Source of the DNA: Hypomesus transpacificus
Taxonomy: Eukaryota > Chordata > Actinopteri > Osmeriformes > Osmeridae
Length of the DNA stretch: 64,000 bases
Direction: 5' to 3'
NCBI RefSeq assembly: GCF_021917145.1
Contig: NC_061078.1
Coordinates: 518,529-582,528, forward strand
Shown: positions 50,138 through 62,532 of the stretch, in pieces
Layout of the letters: the number at the start of each line of letters is the position of its first letter
Position numbering within the stretch: the stretch's first letter is position 1
Notes under the pieces: generated by a model
Told to the model about the DNA's origin: nothing
Databases searched by the model: none
Seen by the model: the letters and a program-made list of their open reading frames with translations, nothing else
Position numbers and translations under genes: made by a program

Positions 50138-53100
50138 GTTTTGGAGCAGCACACTGACGGGAGATGGAAGGGTTGTATCCATGACAACCGGACAGGAAAT
50201 GACCGTGTGGGCTACTTCCCATCCAACATGGTGGAGGTGATCAAGAGGGCAGGTGACCAATCACGTCGCGGCAGAAGTGTGGATGTGAGAGAGAGAGTTT
50301 ATGAGAGTTTTAGCAGGAGCAAAACTCCACCAGTCACAACCTTGATCTCCATAGCCCCCCCCGGCTCTCCCCCGGCTCTCCCCCCGGCTCTTCCCCCGGC
50401 TTTCCCCCGGCTCTCCCCCCCCTCCCCCTCCCCCCCTCCCTCCCTCCCTCCCTCTCCTCCTACAGTTCCTGGCTCTGCCGCTATTCAGTTTGCATGGTTC
50501 GCCTCTATGCTTCATGTTAGATTACATTGTTTTTGCTTCGTAAGTTCTTCATTCTAAATTTGTATTTTATCTTCTAATATTAGTTGTATTTTAACTCACA
50601 TTAATTTATACTTTCATAGTTTATGATTTCTTACATAAATTATTATGTTCATCAGTTTTTTTCTTTAAAATCCGTTTATGTTTTCTTAAGTGTTAGTTTA
50701 TATTTTGACTGACTTGTGTTTGGGTTGTTGTCGTTTGCCTTTCCTCTTCCTGGTCCACACATAGGCCACACCCCCTCCCCACAGAGCCACACCCTCCTGT
50801 TGCGTAGACCCGCCCCCTCCCCTTGCCCTGCCCTCCCTGTCAACGGCCACGCCTCTCATTTCTTTCCTCTTCCTACTTCTCCTGAAACTCACTCCTTCAC
50901 TCAGACTCCTCTGTTCTCCTCCTTTGGCTATGCTACACTTCCTCTCCCCCCCCTCCTCTCTTCCCCTCTGTCACCCCTGCCCCTCCCCTCTCCACCCCTC
51001 CTCCCCCTGCCCCTCTTCTCTCCACGAATCAGGAGCAGCACAGTCAGACAGGTACCTAGCAACCATCTGATCTTATTAACATAAAGTAACATCAGTTATG
51101 GCAACAACATATTACATCATCCCGCCCACCAGCATAAGAGCCAATAGCATCCCACCACCCAGAAGACAATAGTGTCATTCCACCCAGCAGACCACCAGAC
51201 CAGTTACCCTGACTACCAGACTACCAGACCAGTTACCCTAACTACCAGACTACCAGACCAGTTACCCTGACTACCAGACTACCAGACCTGTTACCCTGGC
51301 TACCAGACTACCAGGGAGTCAGGTGGCTGAGCGGTTAGGAATCGGGCTAGTAATCGGAAAGTTGCCAGTTCGATTCCCGGCCGTTCCAAATGATGTGTCC
51401 TTGGGCAAGGCACTTCACCCTACTTGCCTCGGGGGAATGTCCCTGTACTTATTGTAAGTCGCTTTGGATAAGAGCGTCTGCTAAATGTAACACTAACACT
51501 ACCAGACCTGTTACCCTGGCTACCACACTATCAGACCACCAGACTTAATACCCTGGCTACCAGACTACCAGACCTGTTACCCTGACTACCACACTATCAG
51601 ACCACCAGACCAGTTACCCTGACTACCAGACCACCAGACCTGTTACCCTGACTACCAGACCTGTTACCCTGGCTACCAGACTACCAGACCTGTTACCCTG
51701 ACTACCACACTATCAGACCACCAGACCAGTTATTCTGACTACCAGACCTGTTACCCTGACTACCACACTATGAGACCAACAGACCAGTTACTCTGACTAC
51801 CAGACCACCAGACCTGTTACCCTGACTACCAGACCTGTTACCCTGGCTACCAGACTACCAGACCTGTTACCCTGACTACCACACTATCAGACCACCAGAC
51901 CAAGTACTCTGACTACCAGACTACCAGACCAGTTACCCTGACTACCAGACCTGTTATCCTGACTACCACACTATGAGACCACCAGACCAGTTACTCTGAC
52001 TACCAGACCTGTTACCCTGACTACCACACTATCAGACCACCAGACCAGTTACTCTGACTACCAGACTACCAGACCTGTTACCCTGACTACCACACTATCA
52101 GACCACCAGACCAGTTACTCTGACTACCAGACTACCAGACCTGTTACCCTGACTACCACCCTATCAGACCACCAAACCAGTTACTCTGACTACCAAACTA
52201 CCAGACCAGTTACCCTGACTACCAGACTAGCAGACCTGTTACCCTGATTACCACACTATCAGACCACCAGACCAGTTACTCTGACTACCAGACTACCAGA
52301 CCAGTTACCCTGACTACCAGACCTGTTACCCAGGCTACCAGACTACCAGACCTGTTACCCTGACTACCACACTATCAGACCACCAGACAAGTTACTTTGA
52401 CTACCAGACCAGTTACCCTGACTATCAGATTATCAGATTACCAGCCCAGCCAACTGTCAGATCACTCTACAGTTAGAGTTTAAACACTTGAAGACTGCTT
52501 CAAGTGGAGGCAGTATCCTGCCTGGTGCATTCTGATTGGCTGCTACTGGCTCTCCAGCACAATCTTTCATGCCATTGGTTCCTTCCCTTCTAGTAGTCTA
52601 GTAAGTGAGTGTGTGTGTTACAATTACTTTGTGTGTATGAGTGTGAGTGTATGAGTGTGATGAATGGCTGTGCGTCCTTTCTCATGGGGTTGTTCTGACA
52701 GTTATAGCTGTGTGTATGTGTGTGCGGGTGTGCATGTGTGTGTTGGTGTGAGTGTGTGTGTGTATGGTGTGTGTGTGTATGGTGTGTGTTTGTATGGTGT
52801 GTGTATGGTGTGTGTGTCCATGTGTGTATGGTGTGTGTGTGTGTGTATGGTGTGTGTGTGTGTGTGTTTGTATGGTGTGTGTATGGTGTGTGTGTCCGTG
52901 TGTGTATGGTGTGTGTGTGTATGGTGTGTGTGTGTGTGTGTGTATGGTGTGTGTGTGTGTTTGTATGGTGTGTGTATGGTGTGTGTGTGTATGGTGTGTG
53001 TGTATGGTGTGTGTGTGTGTGTTTGTATGGTGTGTGTATGGTGTGTGTGTGTATGGTGTGTGTGTATGGTGTGTGTGTGTGTGTGTTTGTATGGTGAGTG

Positions 53101-56100
53101 TATGGTGTGTGTGTGTATGGTGTGTTTGTGTGTATGGTGTGTGGGTGTGTTTGTATGGTATGTGTATGGTGTGTGTGTGTATGGTGTGTGTGTGTGTTTG
53201 TATGGTGTGTGTATGGTGTGTGTGTGTATGGTGTGTGTGTGTATGGTGTGTGTATGGTGTGTGTATGGTGTGTGTGTGTATGGTGTGTGTATGGTGTGTG
53301 TATGGTGTGTGTGTGTATGGTGTGTGTGTGTGCTCCAGGTACGAGGGGCTCCAGCCCCCCGGGCTCCCCCACACTGGGCCAGCAGGGCGGCAGCATTGAG
53401 GACATCTGGGTGCTGAGGAAGCCACTGGCAGGTTAGACCCTAGCTAGCTAACCCTAACCCTAGCTAGCTAACCCTAACCCTAACCACACACACACAAACT
53501 CTCACACACATATCCATATATGTATATAGTGTGTGCATGTGTATTTATAATGTGTGTGTGTTTATAATATGTGTGTATATATAATATGTGTTGGAAGTCG
53601 CTTTGGATAAAAGCGTCTGCTAAATGAATAAATGTAAATGTAATGTGTTGGTGTGAGTGTTACAGGAGGAGACAGGAGTGGCAGTGTGGCCAGTATAGGT
53701 AGTGTTCGTTCCACAGGCAGCAGCCAGGCCTCAGGGAACATACAGACGATCAACACGCCTCCCCCCAGCTCACACGCTAGCAACATGCCTCCCCCTAGCT
53801 CACACGCAAGCAACATACCTGGCCTCAACACACACGGGCTGAACGCTCCAGGTCTCCATGCACAGGCAGAGGGAGTTAAGGTGTGTTGATTTTCCTGGTT
53901 CCTACTTGCCTCTCAGTGTATACTGTACTCTCACTGAACATGTTTACATGGTGTGTGTCCTCTGTAGCTACTGGCTACTGTCTTGTCCCAGTCAGTGAAA
54001 GCCAAAGAGCATCTACTGGAGCAGTCACGATCAGTGGAGCAGTCAGCAGGTACACACACACAGACACACACCACACATACACACCACACATACACACACA
54101 CACACTACACACACATACGCACACACACACACGAAGAGAAACACACCACACCTACATACACACACAGACACAAACACACACACACACAGTCACAAACGCA
54201 CACACACACACCCTCAATCACTTAAAGTATTTACAACATCTCCTTTCTCCTCCTCTCTCCATCTCTATCTCCTTTCTCCTCCTCTCTCCATCTCTATCTC
54301 CTTTATCCTCCTCTGTCCATCGCTATCTCCTTTCTCTCTCTCCTCTCCTCTGTCTCCTCTCCTCTGTCTCCTTCTGTTTCAGCCTCCTGTGCTCAAGAGC
54401 AGAGGTCATTTGAACGGAAGGCAGAGGCAGAGGTGGCTGATGGGAAGGTGAGTTCTCCTGCTCTGTGGACTGGCCCATCACCATGGAGACACAGACAGAG
54501 CCCCGGCCACCAGGCCCACACTGTGTTCTCTAGAACGAGCTGAGAGAGTGTTCTGTGTTCTAGAACGAGGTAGTTCTAGAGCTGAGAGTGTTCTGTGTTC
54601 TAGAACGAGGCAGTTCTAGAGCTGAGAGTGTTGTGTGTTCTAGAATGAGGCAGTTCTAGAGCTGAGAGTGTTCTGTGTTCTAGAACAAGGCAGTTCTAGA
54701 GCTGAGAGTGTTCTGTGTTCTAGAACAAGGCAGGTCTAGAGCTGAGAGTGTTCTGTGTTCTAGAACGAGGCAATTCTAGAGCTGAGAGAGTGTTCTGTGT
54801 TCTAGAACGAGGCAGTAGTGGCGTGGCTCAGTGAGTTTCAGCTGCAGTTCTACACCACCCACTTCCTCACGGCAGGATATGACCTCCACACCGTTAGCTG
54901 CATGAGCCCTGAGGTAAGGTCACCTGACCTCAGCCCTGCTCTCCAGCCCCGCCCCCTGTCTGTCTGTCCAGGCTCCACCCAGCCCAGCTGGCCAATCAGC
55001 TATCAGACCACTCCCTGACCTCTGACCCGGATGATGTCATCATAACCCTCCTGTCTGTGTCACCTGACCCTGGTGTGAGTCCTCAGAGATAGCCAATCAC
55101 CTCTCATTTTGCCTGCATCATTTGTATATATTTGATGCAACCTGTTTTGCATGTGACGAACAACCTGTAGTAGAGTTGGGTGTGTGTGTGTGTGTCTGGG
55201 TGTGTGTCGGTATGTGTGTGTGTCTGTGTCTGGGTGTGTGTGTGTGTCTGTAATGTATAACTGTAATGTGCGACTATCGGTGTCTATGTATGTGTGCAAG
55301 CGAAAGCAACACATTGTACCTGGGTGTGTAACTATTTACACACCCAGGTACAGGTACATTTATAACTGTCCTCTGCATGTGTGTGCGTGCTTGTGTATGC
55401 ATGTGTGTTTGCCTGCTTGTGTGTATGTGTGTGAGTGCATGCATGCTTGTGTGTATGTGTGCATGCGTGCCTGTGTGTGTGTGTGTGTGTGTGTGCATGC
55501 TTGTGTGTGTGTGCATGCACGTGTGTGTGTGCATGCTTGTGTGTGTGTGCATACCTGCTTGTGTGTGTGCATGCGTGCTTGTGTGTGTGCATGCGTGCTT
55601 GGGTGTGTGTGCATGCGTGCTTGTGTGTGTGCATGCGCATGTGTGTGTGCATGCATGCCTGCTTGTGTGTGTGTGCATGCGTGCTTGGGTGTGTGTGCAT
55701 GCGTGCTTGTGTGTGTGCATGCGCGTGTGCGTGTGCATGCGCGCGTGTGTGTTTGCATGCATGCGCGTGTGTATGTGTACATGTGTGCCTGTGTGTGCAT
55801 GCGTGTTTGTGTGGTGCATGCGTGCTTGTGTGTGTGTGCATGCGTGCCTGTGTGTGTGTGCACGCGTGCTTGTGTGAGTTAGGATCTGACTGCTATTGGA
55901 GTGACTAAGCCAGGACATCGTAAGAAGCTGACAGCTGAGATCAGCAAGTTGCCTTCCACAGAGTGGCTGCCAGAATACCGACCTGTAAGAATTGTACCTA
56001 AAACACACGCACAAACCTGTACCTAAAACATACTCAAACCTGCACAGTTACATTCACCATGTATGGGCATGGTACTGTGTGGGAAAAATACTTTGCCTGA

Positions 56101-58764
56101 AATTGTGTGCATGCGTGTGTATGTGTTCCTGCAGGGCAGCCTGGCAGACTGGCTGTCTCTAATAGGTCTGCACCAGTACTACCAGGCTCTGGTCCAGAAC
56201 GGCTATGAGAACATGGACTTTGTCTCTGAGCTCAGCTGGGACGACCTCCAGGAGATCGGCATCACCAAGCTGGGTAACTATGACAACAGATAGATACAGC
56301 ATCTGCAAGCCGGGTAACCATGACAACAGACAGATACAGCATCACCAAGCCGGGTAACTATGACAACAAACAGATACAACATCACCAAGCTGAATAACTA
56401 TGACAACTGACAGATACAGCATCCCCAAGTTTGGAAACCATGACTACATTTTAGGACTGCATGACCAAGCTTGGTAACTGGTTAACCAAAACTACAGACA
56501 GAGAACCATGACTATAGACACAATGATTGGTGTGGATTAGGGTTAACTGGGGCAGGCTACGATGGCTAGACTGATGCTGTGTGTCTCCTAGGTCACCAGA
56601 AGAAGCTGATGCTGGCAGTGAGGAGACTGAAGGACCTGCAGACTGGAGACCGTAGCTCCACCCCTCCTCCCTCTCGACCCACCCCCCTTGCCAGGCCCTG
56701 CCCAGATACTGCCTCCCCCTCTCACACCCCCCCCCAGACCCCCACCAAGACCCAGTCCTCCTGCCCCAAAGCCAGGCCCCGCCCCTCCATGCAGGCATCT
56801 GATTCGTCGGTCCGTGATGGTGGTGTGTCTGTACCCTTGCTGCGCCTGCCTTCGGAGGAGGGGCGCTGCCTGATTGGCTACTCCCTGGAGACTGAAGGCC
56901 TCCTGATGCCTGACTCCGCCCCTAGATACGTGTGCCGCAGCAGCTCCACCCAGAGCCCCGCCCCTAACGACGCCACCGTCAACCGCAGCCAATCATCCGT
57001 CACGCTGCGTCCACGACGCAAAGGCCGGCCCCCGACCCCGCCCAAGCGCTCCTGCTCCTCCATCTCCGGTGGCGACGGGGAGGGGGAGGGGCTACTGGCG
57101 CTGCCGGCCTATCGGGAGAGGCGGGCAAGCGACTGTGGAGGTCTGGCGGGGCGCAGGGAGGGGGGGGCGGGGCTGCAGCGCTCGGAGGGCGCAGGTGGCA
57201 GCGTCAGGAGCCTGGCGGCCATGTTGGAAACATCCATGGGGAGCGGAGCCAAAACTCTGCCCAGGAACCTGGGGAGCCACAATGCAACATACCTGCAGGT
57301 GTGTGTTTGACTACATGTGTGTGTTTAGCTACATGTGTGTGTGTCTAACTACTCTGGGTGTGTCTGTGCTGTAGGTGAGCCCAGCCCTGCTGCGGCGCCA
57401 GGCTGGGTCAGGTGGTCTGGGTTCTGATGAAGACGACGTTCTGAACCGCCGCCGGACCATCAGCGGCCCACTGACTCCTGACCCCACCCCCCAGATCCTG
57501 TCTCCACAGCAACCTGCCCAGCCCCGCCCTGAGCCCCGCCCACGCTCCACGGTTGTCACGTCAACAGCAGAGAGCATCACGGATGGCATGGCAACACTGC
57601 GCCGCAGACCACGCCCCGTCCCCTGCTCCGGTGGAGAGACAGACACCATCCGGCGACGCCCACGAGGATCTGACCAACCAGAGCCCGGCACACCTCCCAG
57701 CAGCCAACCAGAGCCAGAGCAATCAGAGGCCGCCCAGCAAAGCCCCGCCACCCCACAGCAGAACGGGGGCGTGGTCATGAGGCGGCGGCCGGCTACACAG
57801 GTGTCTGATAGGCCGGAGCCGGCCAGGGAGAGCTGTGAGTGGATGGAGAGCAGGAAGGCATTGAGACCTACTGTCCCGTCCTCCACCCCCCCCCAGACGA
57901 GACAGGACCCCCCCACCCCCACCAGGACTGTCCCCCTGCCTGGCCCAGAGGCCCTGCCTAGCCCGGGTGAGAACACACACACCCTCACACAGACACCCAC
58001 ACACACACCATCACACACATATAACCTCACACACGGACTCAGATTGGAAGGTTGGAATACTTAGCATTTCTTTTTTTTTATGTTCTAAATAACATTTTTT
58101 ATTTTCTCCATCCTCCCCCCTCCTCCTCCCTCCCCAGGGATTAAGAGAGTCCCTCCCCCCGTCTCCCCCAAACCCGCCCCCCCCCCCACGGCCCCTAAAC
58201 CAACCAAGGCAGCAGTCGCTTCGCTCACAGCCTCACCCAAACCCTCCTCTCCCATCCCTGCTCCTCCATCCCCCTCCCTGTCTCCTGGTCTCCCTCACGC
58301 CTCCCCCTTCCCTGCCCCTTCATCCCCCTCCCCCGCACACACACCCTCCACCCCTGCCTCCACCCCTGGCTCTGCACACCACCCAGTCAAACCCCCCCGT
58401 TCCTCCATTGCTGGCCTCTCCATAGACCTGGCCAACCTGAGGGAGGGGGAGGAGAGGGAGGAGAGGGGGAAAGAGGAGAAGGAGAGGGAGGAGAGGAGCA
58501 GGGAGGAGGTGCAGAGGAGAGAAGAGATGGAGACTGCAGCTTTTCAGGACATGCAACACAAGATCCAGGATGATGGACACCACGAGTGAGTACACACACG
58601 CAGACACCCTCACACACATGCAGACGCACACACAGGTTGACCCACTTCTCTCTGTGTGTAGTTGTCTGTCGCAGGACCATGCTACGTTGCCAGGCAATAT
58701 CCTGGACGACATCGGCAGCATGTTTGACGACCTGGCGGACCAACTGGATGCCATGCTGGACTAG
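50138..58764 (+). CDS. caskin1: CASK-interacting protein 1, 5' part missing
   Basis: Caskin1 is a synaptic scaffold that binds CASK. Twelve exons join in phase: 50138-50252, 53339-53431, 53666-53880, 53968-54049, 54383-54447, 54806-54913, 55883-55984, 56135-56273, 56592-57298, 57375-57966, 58138-58585 and 58662-58764, giving 922 residues. The first exon is the second half of the SH3 domain ([20 protein letters not shown]). The CASK-binding IWVLRKP motif follows. Two SAM domains come next ([20 protein letters not shown] and [20 protein letters not shown]). A long Pro-rich region has PPQTPTKT and PPPVSPKP, and the end is [18 protein letters not shown]. The N-terminal ankyrin exons are absent, presumably lost in the gap. 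The caskin1 rather than caskin2 call rests on the tail and the SNORD60-like neighbour. Confidence 0.92.
51175..52440. repeat. Minisatellite in the first visible caskin1 intron
   Basis: Units based on agaccagttaccctgactac (18-40 bp) repeat across 1.2 kb, interrupted once by a SINE at 51318-51487. Confidence 0.9.
51318..51487 (+). mobile_element. Complete tRNA-derived SINE
   Basis: The tRNA-like head is gtggctgagcggttaggaat (box A), with box B gttcgattcccgg. A body tgtccttgggcaaggcactt follows, and the tail ggataagagcgtctgctaaa. It is inserted in the minisatellite. It is not a tRNA gene: no cloverleaf continues past box B. Confidence 0.85.
52740..53332. repeat. TATGGTGTGTGTG array before a caskin1 exon
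   Basis: It is the same simple unit as in pdilt intron 1 and runs to the ctccag acceptor at 53338. Confidence 0.9.
53587..53642 (+). mobile_element. SINE tail fragment
   Basis: Only the conserved 3' tail (gaagtcgctttggataaaag) remains, between two caskin1 exons. Confidence 0.65.
54525..54812 (+). repeat. 40-bp array carrying a caskin1 acceptor
   Basis: About seven units repeat ttctgtgttctag|AACGAGGCAG, the acceptor and first ten bases of the exon at 54806 (first SAM domain), followed by ttctagagctgagagtg. The last unit is the true site. Confidence 0.92.
55170..55870. repeat. GTGTGTGCATGCGTGCTT array
   Basis: An alternating purine-pyrimidine array of 10-22 bp units leads to the acceptor at 55882. 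Such sequence can adopt Z-DNA. The ORFs on both strands are artefacts. Confidence 0.85.
56262..56480 (+). repeat. 40-bp array carrying a caskin1 donor
   Basis: The true exon end GGCATCACCAAGCTGG|GTAAC at 56273 is followed by four to five copies at 40-bp steps (GCATCACCAAGCCGG|GTAACTATG), decaying to the right (GAATAACT, TTGGAAACC, TTGGTAACT). Confidence 0.9.
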
Positions 58765-60404
58765 GAGCCCCACTCCGTGACCCTGACCCCGGCAGGCCTG
58801 CCTGGTGGTCTGTAACTGTGCTGGAGAACTACATCCTACACCTGTATCCCTCAATGACCTGGAGGCCACGCACACACAACTTCTGACCTCTAGAGCACAG
58901 CCAATCACAGCTCAGCTGTGAGGACTGAAAAGCACAAGCATCTTCCTTTTCCTCATCTTCCTCCTTGAGAGGCTGTCGCACCCATACACACACAAACACA
59001 CAATAAACCCAGACACACACCAGGGCTGTCGCATGTCTCTTCAGGGACAGACACACACAAACATACAATAAATCCAGACACACACAAAGGACTTGCACAG
59101 ACAGTGTGTGTTCTTCCTGCCCTCTGTAGTCTCCTGTTCCACTGTCAGTATTGTTGTTGTTGTTTGCTGTTGTCATGGTAGCGTGGGTGTGTGCTGTGTC
59201 CCTAACCCTGCCGCTGGCGTATATGGGCCAGTCTCCAGTGTGATTCAGTTAGATATGGTGATGATAGGTATGGTAATATTACTATCTAGACTGACTGCTG
59301 TTGATAACCCTATTATATACATATGGAATATTACTAGATAGATTTATTTATGACTGGCTGACTGACTGGCTGACAGGAAATAGTTCCAGAAGGCCCCATC
59401 CAGCACAGTCCACCTCTCCTTTCCTCTCCTCTCTTCCCCTCTCCTCTCCTCAGCTCTCCTATCCTCAGCTCTCCTCTCCTCAGCTTTCCTCCCCTCCCCT
59501 CTCATCTCCTCCCCTCTCTTCCCCTCTCCTCTCCTCAGCTCTCCTATCCTCAGCTCTCCTCTCCTCAGCTTTCCTCCCCTCCCCTCTCCACTCCTTTCCT
59601 CTCCTCTCTTCCCCTCTCCTCTCCTCAGCTCTCCTATCCTCCCCTCTCCTCTCCTCAGCTCTCCTATCCTCAGCTCTCCTCTCCTCAGCTATCCTCCCCT
59701 CCCCTCTCCTCAGCTTTCCTCCCCTCTCTTCCCCTCTCCTCCCTCTCCTCTCCTCAGTTCTCCTCCTCCACATCTCTGTGCCTTCAGTGTCTCTTTTGTT
59801 TGAGGTTTGTGGTTGTTGTTTATCGTTGTAGGGTTGATCCCTTTATCTGCATCCTCTGCTGCCCCAGAGACACCTTTCATAGACTCACAAATAATTATTT
59901 ACAAGGCTTTCCACAGACACCATAGGCCCTTCATAGACATAAACTGTCATCATTGATGCTTCATAGACCATTCATTGACCCTTAGATCTTCGTAGACCAT
60001 TAAGACACTTTCATAGACCCCTAGATCCCTCATCAGCCTCATATGGTTCATACACATCATAGGCCCTTCATAGACTTATGTAGACTGCCTGTATGCCTCA
60101 TAGAACATTCATAGGCTTCATATCCCTCCAAGGCCCTTCATAGACAGACATAGACCTCCATAGTGAGCTCGTAGCCTACAAACCCAGACCTCTGTCCTCA
60201 TCAGTATCAGTAGTATTTCAGTAGCTATGGTGACCATTCCTAAACCAGATGGACTATTTCATTTAAGGCTCTTTAAACAGATGCGTGGTTCAGGTACAAA
60301 ATATTGAATTGAAATCAAAAGTTAAATGTGAATAACATTGAGCCGAGGTTTTGTTGAATGGGTTGTTTGAGTGAGTTGAGTTGTACAGTTGTGACAAGAA
60401 TAAA
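58765..60404 (+). other. caskin1: Presumed 3' untranslated region of caskin1
   Basis: No coding sequence follows the stop codon. A pyrimidine minisatellite of ctctcctctcctcagctctc units fills 59410-59760, and catagaccc-type words recur at 59930-60160. Candidate AATAAA signals occur near 58998, 59066 and 60399. Confidence 0.5.
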
Positions 60405-61028
60405 TGTTTAAATTAAGAAGTTAAGTTGAATCCCATCACTGTCTATGACCAGCGTAATGTAATATTCCAACATTGCGCCTCACATCAGGTTGAATATGTA
60501 ATATACTGATCCAAGCTCACACCATAGATTGAACATATCATATAATATCCAAGATCACAACTGAGAAGGTCCAGTTCAGTTCAACTGTAGGCTACTGTCA
60601 TTGAGGTCATTACGAAGACAGACAAAATACAACGTAGACATTAAACATAAGAATACACATATTTTAGAAAAGATGGTAGATGTTCCAACAATGGTTTTGT
60701 AGCTTTATGAGGTGAAAATGCTCTCAGAACACTGAAACCTTGATAGACACGATTTGAAACTCCGTAATGTGGAAAGAACAGTTTTGCAAGCTTGTAAAAT
60801 AAATTTTAACGCTTAGAAAAATAGTCAAATTAGGGTCAATAATAATTTGCTGTCGCAGAAAACGATTTTCAGGAAAAGAAAAAGATTTGCAGGAGCAGAA
60901 AAAGATTTGCAGGAGCAGAAAAAAGTGTTTATCCCAAAAAAATAACGGATGCAAAACCCCCACACATCTCCCTAATTTGCCACCCTGGGAGCTGTTGTAG
61001 CTGTAGATTAACGTTATTGGCTGACAAA

Positions 61029-61100
61029 ACCGGAAATTCCGTCACAGAACAATTCTCACTATAAAATCCTCCTGTTCGCGGCTTGACTACCTTTTTACCC
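61029..61100 (+). promoter_or_regulatory. TATA plus 5'TOP promoter of a snoRNA host gene
   Basis: TATAAAA (61060-61066) lies about 30 bp ahead of an oligopyrimidine start, C-CTTTTTACCC at 61090. A palindromic ETS-type site ACCGGAAATTCCGT lies just upstream. TATA-like box, ETS site and TOP start together are characteristic of ribosomal-protein and snoRNA host genes. Confidence 0.7.
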
Positions 61101-61699
61101 TCGAAGAACAGAGCATGGCGCTGAACATGAACCCAACGTTAGTTATCGACGCTATGAAGTTTCCCTGGTCGTTACAGCACTGCAGTCAACAAACCACCTA
61201 TCTAACAAGTTTTCTGGTAAGCAACTAGATATTGGGCGAACTAAGCTAGCTAACTCTAGATGGCTTGCTTTGTGGCCAGTTGCAACCTGGCAATAACAAG
61301 CTAAAACATCGTTAGCATTGGACTGTGCTTGCTAGCAGTCTGCAATCACCTTTAACTAACTAACGTGAGAATTAACTTAATGTTTTACAGTTGGAAAAGT
61401 TTGTAGTTGTAAGTAGCTGTTTCGGCTGTTGAAGTACATTTTCATGGATCCGTGGGTTTGCCCAAGTTCCATACCCGCGAACGCGTTTCTTAACTTTGTA
61501 CCACGTGTACTAGTTTGGTGCTGCGCACGTGTTGACCAGTTGCGGCCTCTCTGAACTACTGTTAATCTGTCTAAACAATTGTTGTAAATTTGAGGTTACT
61601 ATTTTTGATGCCTTGTGTGCTTGCAAATGAGGATACTGTGGCTGGCCCCTATCCAGCCTATAGAAGCATTCAAATGAACAATTTGGACAACAATGCAAT

Positions 61700-61785
61700 G
61701 AGCCAGTGATGACAAAACAAAATAACTTTTCTGACACCTACTATGAGAGCCTTGTGCTCCTGATTCTAACTCTGTTCTGAGGCTC
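61700..61785 (+). ncRNA. Box C/D snoRNA, copy 1 (SNORD60-like)
   Basis: The 86-nt unit is closed by a gagcc/ggctc terminal stem. Box C is GTGATGA (61706-61712), box D' CTGA (61731-61734), a C'-like CTATGAG (61741-61747) and box D CTGA (61777-61780). It ends 63 nt before the next acceptor, the usual position of intronic C/D snoRNAs. The tCTGACACC...TATGA core resembles SNORD60, which guides 2'-O-methylation of 28S rRNA. Confidence 0.75.
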
Positions 61786-61948
61786 TGCACTGAGTACAAG
61801 CTCTCCTGTTTGCAGACCTGAAACCTCTAAATCAGTTCTCTCTCACAGATGAAGCAGGCCCATGGTTGAAGCTGATTGGCGAGGGGGAGAGATCATGTGA
61901 CAGGAAGTGCAGGTACCCCAGCAGTTTTCCTACTTACCTGAACTGTTT

Positions 61949-62034
61949 GAGCCAGTGATGACAAAACAAAATAACTTTTCTGACACCTTCTATGAGAGCC
62001 TTGTGCTCCTGATTCTAACTCTGTTCTGAGGCTC
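61949..62034 (+). ncRNA. Box C/D snoRNA, copy 2
   Basis: It has the same boxes and terminal stem as copy 1, exactly 249 bp downstream, and differs by a single base in the C' region (cttctatgag for ctactatgag). It lies in the intron after the first repeated exon. Confidence 0.75.
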
Positions 62035-62197
62035 TGCACTGAGTACAAGCTCTCCTGTTTGGAGACCTGAAACCTCTAAATCAGTTCTCTCTCACAGATG
62101 AAGCAGGCCCATGGTTGAAGCTGATTGGCGAGGGGGAGAGATCATGTGACAGGAAGTGCAGGTACCCCAGCAGTTTTCCTACTTACCTGAACTGTTT

Positions 62198-62283
62198 GAG
62201 CCAGTGATGACAAAACAAAATAACTTTTCTGACACCTTCTATGAGAGCCTTGTGCTCCTGATTCTAACTCTGTTCTGAGGCTC
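62198..62283 (+). ncRNA. Box C/D snoRNA, copy 3
   Basis: This appears identical to copy 2 and lies 249 bp further on. All boxes are intact. Confidence 0.75.
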
Positions 62284-62446
62284 TGCACTGAGTACAAGCT
62301 CTCCTGTTTGGAGACCTGAAACCTCTAAATCAGTTCTCTCTCACAGATGAAGCAGGCCCATGGTTGAAGCTGATTGGCGAGGGGGAGAGATCATGTGACA
62401 GGAAGTGCAGGTACCCCAGCAGTTTTCCTACTTACCTGAACTGTTT

Positions 62447-62532
62447 GAGCCAGTGATGACAAAACAAAATAACTTTTCTGACACCTTCTATGAGAGCCTT
62501 GTGCTCCTGATTCTAACTCTGTTCTGAGGCTC
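62447..62532 (+). ncRNA. Box C/D snoRNA, copy 4
   Basis: All boxes are intact. The repeat unit breaks off about 8 bases after the terminal stem, so this copy is not followed by another 64-bp exon. The next candidate acceptor is at 62719. Confidence 0.72.

Noticed and set aside
51318-51487. tRNA gene
   Set aside because: Box A and box B are present but the sequence continues into a SINE body and tail, and the family recurs at least six times in the window.
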